Shown here: positions 1 through 59,989 of the stretch, one piece after another | Layout of the letters: each line of letters opens with the position of its first letter | How positions within the stretch are numbered: the first letter of the stretch is position 1 | Assembly: GCA_019925795.1 (NCBI GenBank) | Contig: CM034303.1 | Span: 55,723,931 to 55,787,930, forward strand | DNA length: 64,000 bases | Source: Dendrobium chrysotoxum | Lineage: Eukaryota; Streptophyta; Magnoliopsida; Asparagales; Orchidaceae | Reading direction: 5' to 3' | Translations under genes and position numbers: made by a program | Notes under the pieces: model-generated | What the model was told of the DNA's origin: nothing | What the model saw: only the letters and a program-made list of their open reading frames with translations | Database searches by the model: none

Positions 1-9
1 GACTCTACG

Positions 10-384
10 GTGCACCAAGGAAGAGATCTCCAAAATATGCAACCTTCCTATCGCTTAAATGGGAAGAATTATTTGAAGTGGTCTCAATTTATAAAGATCT
101 ATTTGAAAGGAAAAGGAAAGATGAATCACCTCCTTGGGGAAGGACCAAAAGAAGAAGATCCTAATTTTTGGGCATGGGATGAAGCAGACTACATGATCAT
201 GTCATGGTTGTGGAATTCTATGACTCCAGAAATTAGCGATACTTTAATGTTCCTATCTTCTACAAAAGACATATGGGATACCGCCAGGCAAACCTTCTCA
301 AAAGCTCAGGATGCTGCACAAATCTTTGAAATTAAAGTCAAGGTGGGAAGCACAAAACAAAGAAGCAAGACCTTAAGAAGTTAG
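10..384 (+). pseudogene. Ty1/copia-type gag fragment
   Basis: A 124-codon open frame including YRLNGKNYLKWSQFIKIYLK, FWAWDEADYMIMSWLWNSM and IWDTARQTFSKA. This is the pattern of the N-terminal gag domain of plant Ty1/copia retrotransposons (UBN2/Retrotran_gag family): substrate-like YxLxGxNYxxWS, then WxxxDxxxxSWLWNSM, then xWDxAxxxFS. It stops after about 120 residues and no zinc knuckle, protease, integrase or reverse transcriptase follows, so it is a fragment of a decayed element lying antisense in the host intron. Confidence 0.8.
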
Positions 385-404
385 AATAGATATATATGCT
401 CTTT

Positions 405-800
405 TCCGCAGTTGGTCATGTCCAAAAGGAGGTAATAATAAATCATAATTATAAAATATTTGCTTACAAGTGCTTCTTAAAACCCCCCAAAGAAGCATAG
501 CTAGTAGGGTAGAAACAGGGCTTAGGACTCTAAGTGTCAGGCAATTCTGGGATGTTATTTTTTACATATAAACTACTTCCTAATACCTTCTTGTTTTACA
601 ATCTTGAGTCTTTTACATTTTCAAATATATTTAAAAGACTTAGGAAATATTATTTGAACTTGTGAGATACAGTTACAAGAAAAATGGATCAGAAGAATGA
701 ACCTACCTTAGGTGAAGCCCTAGATCCATCTAGAAGCCAAATCTTGAAGATCCTATAAGTCGAGTCTATAATTTTTCTGGGTTTGTGTAAAACAGGCAAC
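405..800 (+). repeat. Dispersed repeat, copy 1 (pair with 58075-58470)
   Basis: Direct, diverged match to 58075-58470. Shared landmarks in the same order are GTCCAA, AAATCAT, TGCTTAAAACCCCCCAAA-like blocks, AGGGTAGAA, ACTCTAAGTG, GACTTGAGTCTTTTA-like blocks, GGTGAAGCCC and GAGTCTATAAT. It follows the copia gag fragment, but no link between the two is proven. Confidence 0.7.
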
Positions 801-1960
801 TCAAATAAACCACACTTTCAAATAAAAAATAGAAATTATCATGTATGGCCGGTGTCTCATATAAAAAGCCCTCATTTAAAAACCAGACAACAAAAATCGG
901 CATTCAGTGAGTCAACATATACATACATACCCACATGGTCAAACATCTTGGCCTAAAAGCCAAATTGTAAGTCATATCTTCTAAATCAAAATAGCCTCCA
1001 TAATCTTCATATGCATTGAGACCAAACCTCATTGTTTTAAAAACGTTTAGATGGGTTTAGCTAGTAGTCCTTTCCAGGCAGGGTTATAAATCCAGAGGTC
1101 AAGATGATTTATGCCCATGTGAGGTGTAAGTTTGTAAGTCACTTACACTCTATTAGACTTATGTTCGAAGTACTACTTCTCGATAGTCCTCACCTTAGCT
1201 CAAAGTTGTTGTTAACTCCAATCACCTCATAAGCCCTCACATTCTGAGTATTTCCTCCACTCGTGTCGTTGTAATTTAAGCCCCAACTTTTTAAAATTAA
1301 ATTGGTCAACTCAAACAAAAATCTAGTTGTAAAATATAAAGCTTAACATAGAATAGTTTGAATACCTTTGAGTTTTCTCAAAATTAAGTATTCCTACATT
1401 TTCCTCCCTTTGACTTTCATTCCTAAAATCTGATTCAAAGTTGATCATCTCTCCCTTGAAATTCCCAAAGATCAAATCTTTGAACAAGAATTTCTCAAAA
1501 TCAAGAATGATAATTAGCCAATATTTTAATGACTCTAAATAAACCACTAGTTTAATCAAAAATATTCTAAACAAATGCTTGAGATGTAATTAATCATAGG
1601 AGCTTACCCCTATTGGGCATCCGAACCCCAAAATAAAATGAGCTCCATTCAACCAAATATTAAATAAGAGAAAATCTCTATTGAAACATAAAATTATGAG
1701 TTTTGTTAATGAGTCCATGGCAAAATAATATTTGTCTTTCGGAATAATATATTATTTTTATGTCATGCTCGATGCAAAATATCTCAATCCGTTGAGGATG
1801 ACAAAATTTCTCCAACAATTTGTACACAAAACTTTGAATCAACTTTAGATCGTACTTTGAATTGAGTGCCTTCCTTGATGTTAGCCCAATGATAAAGAGT
1901 GCCCCCGCAACAACTTACAAGATTATTGATCCAAATACATCACATGTTGTCACTACTAAA

Positions 1961-2074
1961 GATCATTCAGTCATTGGGGATATTGATGGTATGGGCTCTC
2001 AATTTGCTGGCTCCTAATGATCATTTTGTCATTGGGATATTGATGGTATAGGCTCTCAATTTGTTGGCTCTAAT
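1961..2074 (+). repeat. Two-copy tandem duplication, about 57 bp unit
   Basis: The unit beginning GATCATT and ending GGCTCCTAAT at 1961-2018 recurs at 2019-2074 with a few substitutions and small gaps. Confidence 0.8.
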
Positions 2075-2829
2075 ATTAGCATTTCTAGCACAAAAACATA
2101 ATAGTAAAGAAAGTTTCGACTTCTAAATGCGAAGAGGGAAAAATAGCAAAAAATCTATTATCGCACTCCAAAATATACAAAACTTCAAGCTAGACATTTT
2201 TAATAAGGACTGTACCCTCAAAACTTATCTCCGAGTAGAAAGCTACTTCATTGTGATGTAGTCGAACTGTATCATGCATTTTGTTTTTACCTTTTTTATC
2301 TAGTAATATTTTGCAATTACTTCATGTTATACTATTTTTTAAATAAAATTCAAATAGTTTGATTGTGGCACATGCAAATGCACATATTCAATAGTTCATT
2401 CTATTTAAGGTAAGCGTTAGATTTAAAAATATAAATGATTTTGGTGGCCCATGTGTAATTTTCACTTATAGAAATTTGTTGAGAATAGTGACTCAAACTA
2501 TCCCTAAAGGCTTGTTGCATGAAAACCTAGTGAAAATAATAAATCACACAATGAAAGTTAGCTTATTCCTAATAAAAACAATTCTACTGATTCAGACATC
2601 ATGGCTAGCGATGAATTGCATCAATGTTTACTAAATATAAATAAAGACACTAAGCAGGTGATTGTATGTTGCCCGAAGCCTTAAATCAGGGTTTGTTTAA
2701 TAGCATGAAACATTGCACATAAATTGATACAAAATAATATTAAATATGATGCTGCAGAGAACGTTTTAAAGATTTAAAAAGGAGAGAGATAAAAGGAGGA
2801 GGCAAAACAAAACTCCAAGAAAAACAAAC

Positions 2830-51080
<48,251 letters not shown>

Positions 51081-51451
51081 CTGCTTAAAATTATTTAGTT
51101 AGAAAAAAGCCACATCCACCAAACTTACTTGGTTATCGCTTGTTTTTTACTTTTCCAATAAATTACAGATATAAATTAAATTAAAAAGAGCCTCTCCAGA
51201 CGTGCTTCATGTAAGGTGAAATGCATAAAACTTTTTCTAATCTAAATTAGAATTTGTTGATGAACTTGAACAAGAGTTAAAATCTAAACTTGAAACTTTG
51301 TTCGAGACTAAAACTTAACTAGAAACTAAGTTTGAGACTAAAATTGAACCCGCGATCATATTTGGACCTAAATTGCAATTTGAATCTAAACCTAGTCTTT
51401 GATTTAAATATGAACATTTAATAAAAATATAGCCTATATCTGAATGTGGAG

Positions 51452-51652
51452 AAATTATTACGTGTGGAGTCCGGACGTAGAGATACGTCCAGACTCCAAT
51501 GAGAGTGTGTGACACATGGATGTTGTACACAGTGTGTACAACTGTGTACAACTATATACACAGTGTGTATACTCTGTACACACTATGTACACATTGTGTA
51601 CAACATCTAGTCCGGACGTATCTCTACGTCCGGACTCCGCACGTAATAATTT
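51452..51652. mobile_element. Foldback-type MITE with 44-bp inverted ends
   Basis: 51452-51495 and 51609-51652 are inverted copies with two mismatches in 44. Each end also contains its own hairpin (GGACGTA, GAGA, TACGTCC). The middle is made of GTGTACA/TGTACAC words. No coding capacity and no clear target duplication. Confidence 0.85.
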
Positions 51653-52344
51653 CTTCTAAGTGTGAGTCTAAGCTTTTAATAGAGACTAAATCCGTTATTG
51701 ACTGTGAACTTGACCCAATAATTATTATTGAAATTGATCAAACTAAAAATTCAGATTATTCAACTCTCAATGAAGTTTTTAATGAAGTTATTTCTTAAAA
51801 TCAAGTTGAAATTGATTTTATTTTTTGTTCTTGATTTCCAAACCACTAGATAGACTTATGGAGAAAGTCAAATTACATAAATATTTTAAACAATTTCTTA
51901 ATAATAGTTGCCTTAAAGAAAATATAAAACTCAACGCTACATCTAGTTGGTTGAATGTAAAAATACATAAATTATCATCAATAATGTTTCATTCATTTGG
52001 GGTACTTTTTGAAACAGATTAACTACCCATATCAGCATATCATGTTTATGTGGTTTGTCTCATACAATTCTCTTTATCATCTCAACAACTGCAGATATAT
52101 TATAAACCTTTAAGAGTACCTCTAAGCACGCATATTTGTATGTTAATATTTTTCATTACTTTCTTCATATAATTTGCATGAATTGTATGATCTACATGAC
52201 CTACATGAGAATATTAACAAAAAATTAACTAATCATTATAGCAATTATAAGTTTGTTGTTGATATGAATAAGATATGTGAAGTTCAAACTAGTTGATAAG
52301 ATAATGATATATCTAATTTGTGTTATGCTTATCATATGACCAAT

Positions 52345-52576
52345 GGAGAAAAAGTCAAATTGGTCCCTAGACTATTTTTATGGGATTAATTACTCTCAGC
52401 TATCTACTATTTTCAATTTAATCCCTTCACTACTCAAATATGATCCAAAATAATCCATCTATTGGATTATTTTCGATCAAATTTGATGAATCAATGAACT
52501 AAATTGGATGCATTATATAGCATGGGGTTAAAATGGACCCCCATAAATAATTTGAGGCCCATTTTGACATTTTCTC
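52345..52576. mobile_element. MITE with about 38-bp imperfect inverted ends (Mutator-like)
   Basis: The left end GGAGAAAAAGTCAAATTGG is matched in inverse by CCATTTTGACATTTTCTC at the right. A possible 9-bp target duplication ATGACCAAT (52336-52344) / ATGACCTGT (52577-52585) agrees at 7 of 9; 9 bp is the Mutator length. Confidence 0.65.
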
Positions 52577-53216
52577 ATGACCTGTATTAAATTAGCTACA
52601 ATTAATGCAGACAACATAAAATCGTATAATACACTGAAACAAATGAAATTGAAAATTCTAAAAAGTTCTACTATTAGCCCAAATTTATGTCTTTAGTTTA
52701 ATTTTATTTCATGAAACTAAATGCATTGAATTCTTCTATTTATCCATCCCCGCCCTACAAATTCATATCTAGTACTTTACTGAAAAGTTCTATACCTCTT
52801 GCTCCAATAGCCATTTTACATACAAAAGTTGTGTCAACTACTAATAGTGGATATCATGTGTATCTTATTATATGCGATTGCAAGCCTAATTATGTTGAAT
52901 CATTGATTATTTTGTAGGGAGCACATCAATCACATCCACATATGCATGACCAATATCAAATACTTAATTCATTAAAGCCAAATCTTTTCAAACAAAAAGA
53001 TGCAATTTTAAAAAGCCTTTGTCCATTGGAAATGCCAATCATGTGCATTAATATTATTTTAGTGCTCTCTCAATCTTAGTTTTTGCTTCTCAATTTTGTT
53101 TTGATGTAGCCAATGATGATGATACTAATTAGAACGGTAAGTGTTCTCTATCATTTTTGTTGATGTTTATTTTCGCAATCGAGCGTGAACCAGCCTCGAT
53201 CGAACGTCGTAGAACT

Positions 53217-53330
53217 AAAATCGACCCAAATTAAACCTTGATTTAATTAAATTAAATTAAAATCAAATCGACCCAAATTAAACCTTGATTTAATTAAATT
53301 AAAATCAAATCGATCCAAATTGAACCCAAT
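53217..53330 (+). repeat. Short tandem repeat, unit 42-47 bp
   Basis: TCGACCCAAATTAAACC plus a TTTAATTAAATTAAA tail recurs at 53221 and 53268, with a partial third unit at 53310 (TCGATCCAAATTGAACC). Confidence 0.85.
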
Positions 53331-53519
53331 CGAGCCTCGTCGAGCCCAATTCGACGCAATTTGGCGCCGATTCGAGTTCAATTTCACAAAATTAACTTGA
53401 TCGGACCCATTCGGACCCAAACCGACCCAAATCAGTTTGAGTCGAGTCTGATTCGGGCTCAACTTCAGGCCTAATTGGTCAATTTGGGTTAAATTAACTT
53501 CCCAAATCTGAGATGGAAA

Positions 53520-53945
53520 TCTAAGGCTTAGATTTCATCTCAATTGCCGCCCAATTTAACGTCAGATCCTTCGTTTCGCACGAGAGGGAACCTGATTGGA
53601 CAGCTTGGGCGGCGGGTCCTGCCATTCGCGCTCTCCAAGCGAACAAGATGAGGGGGAGAGCCATTCGTCCCCCCGGTTGCTGTGTCCGTCCGAGCCCGAG
53701 CACAGGAAAGAAAGTGAGAGGGAGTGAGGCAAAGGCGGAGGCGGAATCCTTCTCCACTTGTGTTCGTGCTTCCGCCCCGAGAAAAGAAGGCAGAGCCGAC
53801 CGGCTCTGCGTGTCTTCGTCCAGCTCGAGCGGAAGGGGAGACTGGCCGGCTTCCTGCGTCCGCGAAACAAGAGAAGGAAGGAGCTAGAGTTGCGGCTCTC
53901 TATCCCTGACGCACGACCCAGGCGGAACAAGTGGCAGCCCTAAGT
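53520..53945. other. GC-rich, CpG-rich block
   Basis: About 420 bp that is markedly GC- and CpG-rich in an AT-rich setting. Open frames exist in several frames on both strands, as expected from composition; none resembles a known protein. It could be the promoter or leader of an unidentified element or transcript that reads rightwards into the following repeats. Confidence 0.45.
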
Positions 53946-54104
53946 CCTCAAATCTCCAGATTTAGAAGAAGATATCTCTTGGCCTCCTCCATACGCGTGT
54001 TTGGGCCTATTTTAGCAGTCCAAATCTTCTTTCCTGCATCTAGGAAGGTTTGGGAGTTTCCTTCCACTCTCAAATCAACTCCGGCGACCTCGAGGCAACA
54101 AGGA

Positions 54105-54240
54105 AGCCGTTGGAAGCTTCCAAACAGCTTGGACAGCACTTGGAGCATCTTGGACAACAACTTTGGAGCTTGGATAAAAGCTTGGACAACACTTGGAGCT
54201 TGGACATCAACTTGGAGCTCTTGGACAACCCGGGTGAGGT
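54105..54240 (+). repeat. Short degenerate repeat of CTTGGACA(A/G)CA
   Basis: CTTGGACAGCACTTGGAGC, CTTGGACAACAACTTTGGAG, CTTGGACAACACTTGGAGC, CTTGGACATCAACTTGGAGC and CTTGGACAACC recur every 20-30 bp. Confidence 0.85.
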
Positions 54241-55059
54241 AAAATTCTTGGCTACTCAAAGCCTTTGATGTATGGTTGACGTCCCCAAGCCATAGGTCTC
54301 TTAGAAACTTCATTTTTTTGCTTCCCCAAAACCCTCCATTTGCTGTCCTCTCCGCAAAACAACAAAAATCTAGTGATTTCCGTTTGTTTGCTCTCTTGGG
54401 AGAGCCAAAGAGGCATGCTGACGCGCGTAGGGATGTTGGGTTGGCATCCAACACCTCTCAAATGCATGAAATAGCATCATGGTGCTTTCCAACACCTTTA
54501 CCTACAATTAAACCCTAGGTTATGTGATTTTATTCGATGCCAAATCGAATGTCGAGGTGTAGAAATCTTCTCTAAATGTGGCATAAGTTGTTTTACTTCT
54601 AGATTTGTACGTTATGACAAAACTAACGCATGCATGTAGAAGGTTTGCATTGCCATGCTACTTGTGATCTTCTCCAAATTTACTAGATATTCAAATGTGC
54701 GTTTCAATTATTTTATGAAGTGGTGGGGTCTTTCATGAACATTCATGGTTTATGTTTTAAATCCCATAACGAATTGACTAATTGAAACCATTTTTGAAGT
54801 TTCTCCAAATTTAGAGAGCCAAAACAAGTAAATTTTCAAATCAAATGCACTCATTCTCAGGTTTTCCTTAGATCATAGCAAATTGATCTCTAGGACCTAT
54901 CCATGAGTATTCAAGTGGTGATTTACTTACATGCCTCTAGGTTTCTTTAGATAATGTCAAAAGTTGTCTTCCAAACCTCCTAGAAATCGTAGGAGTGAAT
55001 TTTCCCCTAATTGAATCCAAAACATTCATAGAAGATTAGAGAGCTCCCTTTCAAAATGT

Positions 55060-57860
55060 ATCTCTCTCCCATGTATGACACTTGGAGCCTTACCAAGGCT
55101 TCAAATGTTATATACATGAATCGTGGATCTTAGAATAAAACTCTAAGTTACCCATATCTTTTGTTGAGACCCAAAATCAATAAATAACTAACATCCCCTT
55201 CTCATGTATGACAACTTAGAGCCTCCAAAGGTTCCAAATAATACCATTACATGAATCAAGGGACCTTAGAACCAAATTCTAAGTGACCGATCCTTATTTG
55301 TTGAAACAACAAATCAACAAACAATTACCCCTCCCTCTCATGCATGATTATTTGGAACTTCTCAAGACTCCAAGCATATCATTGTATGAATCATTTGAGC
55401 CTGAAGCCAAACCTCAAGCTCTCCTACCTTATTTGTTGGAGCATAAAACCAACAAATATCTCCCTCATGTGTGATATTTTGGAGCACCCTCAAAGCTCTA
55501 AATCATTCTATCACACGAATTGTCAAGACCTTAGGGACAAATCCTAATCATACTCTTTCATTTACTAAAAACACAAAATTAGCAAATGAACGATCCTCCT
55601 TCATGCATGATGCTTGGAGTTTTCTCAAAACTCTAAGTGTTAGATTGTATGAATCCTAGCATACATTAGAATCTTTCTAGTGTATCATCTTCCTTCTCAT
55701 GCATAATGGTTTGGAGCACCTCAATGCTCCAAACACATCATTACATGAAACATATGACCTTAGTACCAAATCCTAAGTTGATGATTTGTTTGTTGATGCA
55801 CTAAGATCAACAAACAATCATCTTTCCCTCCTCATTCATTGAATGTGGAACCTCCTCAAGGTTCCAAATGTCACACTACATGAGTCTTTGAACTTAGAAA
55901 TAAATTCTAAGTCACTAATCATTTGTTTGTTAAGACAAAGTCAACAAACAATCATCATCCCTCTCATGCATAATGGTTGGGACTCCCTCAAGGTTCCAAA
56001 TGTATCATTGCATGTCTCCTAGCTTGCCTTAGGAACTATCACCAATCTTCCCCATACATGATGTTGTGGATTCTCTTAAAAATTCTTAATGTGTCATGTT
56101 GTAAACTCTTGAACTTGAGATCAAATATCAAGTTCTTCTATCTCATTTGCTTAGCCACAAATTAGGCAAATGAATAGTCCCCCTTGAACGTCAAATGTTC
56201 AAGGAACTTCTTCTGACTTGCAATCCAAAGGTTGCTTGTTGCTTCCCTCTTCTTACAACTCAATGGTTGTAGGAAACTCCTACATTCACTTGACCCATAT
56301 CAAGTGAATCGAACATGCCCAAATCAATTCACTTGTTGAGCCAAAATCAACAAGTAATTTCGTCCCAAGCATATGAATCAAAGTCTTATTTCCAACTCAT
56401 CCTTCCAACCCAAGTTGGAAGGGTAAAACCCTCTCTTTGATCACCAAAATATCCAAAGAGCTTTCAAGAATTCGCAACTCCTAAGTTGCACCTTCTTTTC
56501 TTCCATCTTTCCGACACAAATTGGAGGAATGAACCTCCTCTCTTTGAACACCAAATATTCAAGGGATTTTCATGAGTTGCAACCTCCAAGTTGCATTTCC
56601 TTCATCATCTCCTATAAGTCAAAATTATAGGAGAACATTTAAGAAATCCTACCGCTCTCCTAAACCCAAATTGGGAGAGTGTATACATTTTCTTTGAACA
56701 TCAAATGTTCAAAGAGCTTTCACAAGTTTGCAACTCAAAGTTGCATCTTCCTTTCTCCCTCTACAACTCAAAAGTTGTAGAAATTCCTTTCATTCCACTA
56801 ACCCAAGTCAGATGGATGAATATCTCCTTCTTTGAACACCAAATGCTCAAAGAAATTCTTCCACTTTGTAACCTCCAAGTTGCATTTTGGACCACTTCTT
56901 TTCCTACAAGCATAAATTGTAGGAAACCTCTAAATTCCTCTTCATTTGCTTAGCCTCAAATTAGGCAAATGAATATTTCTCTTTGAACATCAAATGTTCA
57001 AAGAACATTTATGAATTTGCAACCCACAAGTTGCATGTTCCTTCCCTCACTCCTACAACCGAAAAGTTGTAAGAAATCTCATCATTTTCCTAAACCCAAA
57101 CTAGGAGAATGCATATCCCTCTTTGAACAACAAATGTTCAAGGAACTTCCATTAATTTGCAATCTCTAAATTACATCTCTCTATCTTCTCTACAAATCAA
57201 AATTGTAGAGGAATTCTCCTCTCTATACAACTCAAAAGTTGTGCGAAACTCTCATTCATTCAACTCATGTTGAGTGAATTAAACCTATAATAAATCACTT
57301 ATTTGTTGAATCAAAATCAACAAGTAGTTCAATCTAAGTTACTCATTTGTTGAACCAAACTCAACAAATGATTCAATGTCAAGCAAAAGAGTCAATCCTA
57401 GCTTTCTTTCATTCTCCTAACCCAAATTAGGTGAATGAGTTCCTCTCTTTGGATACTCAAAAGTTCAAGGAACCCTTGATGTGTAGCCCAAACCTACACA
57501 TCATTCTTTCATATTTGCTTTATCTAAATTTAGCAAACTAAATATCTATCACTGAACATAAAGTTCAATGATAATTTCTATTGATTTATAACCTAAGTTA
57601 CAAATCCTCCTCATCTATTGAGCCAAAATCAATAGGTGACCCATCCTCCCTCTCCAACCTCTAAGTTGTAGAAAATCTTCCCCTTTCTTAGCTCCAAAAG
57701 CTAAGGAGGTTCTTCCAACATTTAGCTCAAAAGCTATATGTTGGACACGTCTTTCTCTTCTTTAGCCTCAAAGCTAAAAGAAGCATCCTTCTCCTCTCTC
57801 AAGCTTCAAAAGCTAAGGAGAGTTCTTCCAACACTAGCCCAAAACTAGTGTTGGATATCC
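55060..57860 (+). repeat. Array of short hairpins in 130-150 bp repeat units
   Basis: Short inverted repeats with 6-11 bp stems and 3-9 nt loops, usually containing CAA or CAAA, occur about every 45 bp. Examples, all perfect stems: CTTAGAA/TTCTAAG 55265-55283; ATTTGTTGG/CCAACAAAT 55431-55457; TTTGGAGCA/TGCTCCAAA 55710-55733; TGGAACCT/AGGTTCCA 55846-55866; GAACTTGA/TCAAGTTC 56111-56135; CTACAACT/AGTTGTAG 56761-56780; TTTCCTACAA/TTGTAGGAAA 56900-56926; CTTTGAACAT/ATGTTCAAAG 56981-57003; TCCAACACTAG/CTAGTGTTGGA 57827-57855. Up to about 56.1 kb the units begin CTCATGCATGAT and hold three hairpins in fixed order; beyond, units begin TTTGAACA and hold three or four. Not coding. Confidence 0.85.
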
Positions 57861-58074
57861 TTCCCTTAGATCCAAACTTTAAGCGAAACACCCTTAGTGT
57901 GACATACCACACAAGCCTCACACACTTAGGTGCACAACCCCCTAGGCATACTAGGACTAGGATTTTTCTTTTTTTGCGCATGTGATTGATGATTTGGTGT
58001 GATTGCCCTTGGATTATCTGCGTTGTGAGCACTTGCCTTTAAGTGGATAGTGTAGGAATATACATGTTCTTCTT

Positions 58075-58470
58075 GCAGGTGGCCGTGTCCAAGATGGGGT
58101 AAAATAAATCATGATTATTCTAATACTATTTGCTTGCAGGTGCTGCTTAAAACCCCCCAAAAGATGTGGCCAATAGGGTAGAAGCAAGTGTTTGGCACTC
58201 TAAGTGCTAGGCAAGTCCTAGATGTGATGTGATTATGATATAAACTGTTTTCTAACTCTGTTTTACAGACTTGAGTCTTTTATATTTTTATCATGTATTT
58301 GAATAGATCTAGGATGTGAAACTTGTGAGGGTTTGGATTAAAAGAAGTGGACTAGATGGATGTACCTACTGAAGGTGAAGCCCGATGTCCATTCAAAAGT
58401 CAAAAGCTTGAAGACCCCCCACAAGTAGAGTCTATAATAAATTTAACTGGATTGTATAATGGCAGGTAAC
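58075..58470 (+). repeat. Dispersed repeat, copy 2 (pair with 405-800)
   Basis: Same order of shared blocks as copy 1, including GCTTAAAACCCCCCAAA, GGGTAGAA, ACTCTAAGTG, GACTTGAGTCTTTTA, GGTGAAGCCC and GAGTCTATAAT. It lies about 220 bp beyond the hairpin array. It may be an LTR or other part of a repeat family; no ends were defined. Confidence 0.7.
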
Positions 58471-59989
58471 TCAGCTGTCAAATCTGATTGTAAATAACTT
58501 GGACTCTATTTACATTCCTTGTGTTTGATTTATATATATAAGCATGTATTGTTTGTTTACTGGGTGCGCAATAGAAATTCCTGCTTTTTCCTAAGTTTCT
58601 TCCCTTGTTTGCTTGGGGGTGGCCTGGACTATTTGATGCGGTATGCTCCTAGGATAAAATAAGTTTTCTACCCATTAAAATATAAGTGATGTATGCAAAC
58701 TAGAAAGAAAAGTCAATAGAGAAGAACATTAGGACAAATGAAAATCAAACTTGATTCAAACTAGTATGCAAGCTTCCAAACAAACAACAAAACAAACGAA
58801 AAGTCAAATCAAACGAAACAAAATAAAAATAAAAAAATACTATCCTCAGAACAACCGGCAAGCGGTTTCCTCACATGCAACGAGAAGTAGAAAAAATATG
58901 ATAAAGTGCTTAGGCTTGCAAACCAAGGGTCCACCACAGCAAGAAGGTTCCAACGTCCAACCAAACTCTTCCGACAAATGTCTCCAAATCAGCCAACAAA
59001 CATCTCCCAATAGCTCAAGAAGAAGGATATAAGTGGAGTGGAACTTGCGTAGAGAAGAAGAGATTAGAAGCCAAGATGAAATAGAGAGGAGGGAGAGATG
59101 GAACAAGTTCACAAGCTTTTCCAAGAAGAAGCGAAACCCTTGGGTTTTAGAGACTTTGCTCACAAATTTTCAACTCCCCTCTAGCCTCAAAACACCCTCT
59201 ATTTATAGGAGAAAAGGAGGTAGCCAAACAGCCAACAACCTCCAACCAAACCAATCAAAAAAAAAAGGGAAATAGAAGGTCAAAGGGCATACCAGGACAG
59301 CAATTGAAAAGCCACCAGAAAACAGAGCAAATACATCCACGGAACAGGCTACCAGGGAAGGAACCGGAGAGGCAGCACAAGGGGGCGGAACCAGCAGGAA
59401 AAACCCAACAGCCACCCTCAAGAGGGAAAGAACCATCCACGGGAACAGCACCAGGCAGAGGACACCGAAAAGACAAGGGGAGGAAAAAAGACAAGTTCCA
59501 CCCACATAATGAGCTAATTACCTCACCAATTAATGAGCTAAACATCAGCGCATAATGAGAAAACCAACAGCTTAAGCATTAATGAGCTAGCACCAAGAAG
59601 ATCCCAATTTTACAGCTCAACACCAAAGCAGCCACAGCCCAACCCGAGAGCAGCCAAGGCCCAAACCGAGAGGCAGCAAACAGCACCAAGAACACAAGAA
59701 CCCAAAAAGCTAGCAAACCCAAGACTGGCCATGCCCAAGCACATCCTACCATGATCATTGGATGATCTCCATCATTGGATAGCATAAAAAAATAAAACAC
59801 AACTAATATTCAAATTACATCAAAATAAAAAAAAAATACGTCAAAACATGAATGCATCAGTAAGCAACTTAAAAAAAAAATTAGGCTCCATGATTTTCTA
59901 ACAAAAAAATTTGCATGACTTCCTTTCAAGGAGTCAAGTTTTCAAAACTTAAATTGAGCATGCATAACCCAAATGTGTCACATGTAGAA

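Larger units (their letters stand above)
1..2829. other. Partial intron of DExH14 with repeat debris
   Basis: Open intron downstream of the last visible exon. It contains a copia gag fragment, one copy of a dispersed repeat and a short tandem duplication, each listed separately. In the remainder (about 800-1950 and 2080-2829) I see no coding or structural signal. Confidence 0.6.

Noticed and set aside
53648..54454. Several overlapping frames in the GC-rich block, up to 168 codons
   Set aside because: Open in multiple frames on both strands, no conserved motif, and partly made of short repeats.
58620..59800. Possible LTR with TATA-like CTATTTATAGG near 59200
   Set aside because: No ends, PBS or partner repeat; the TATA-like word alone is not enough.
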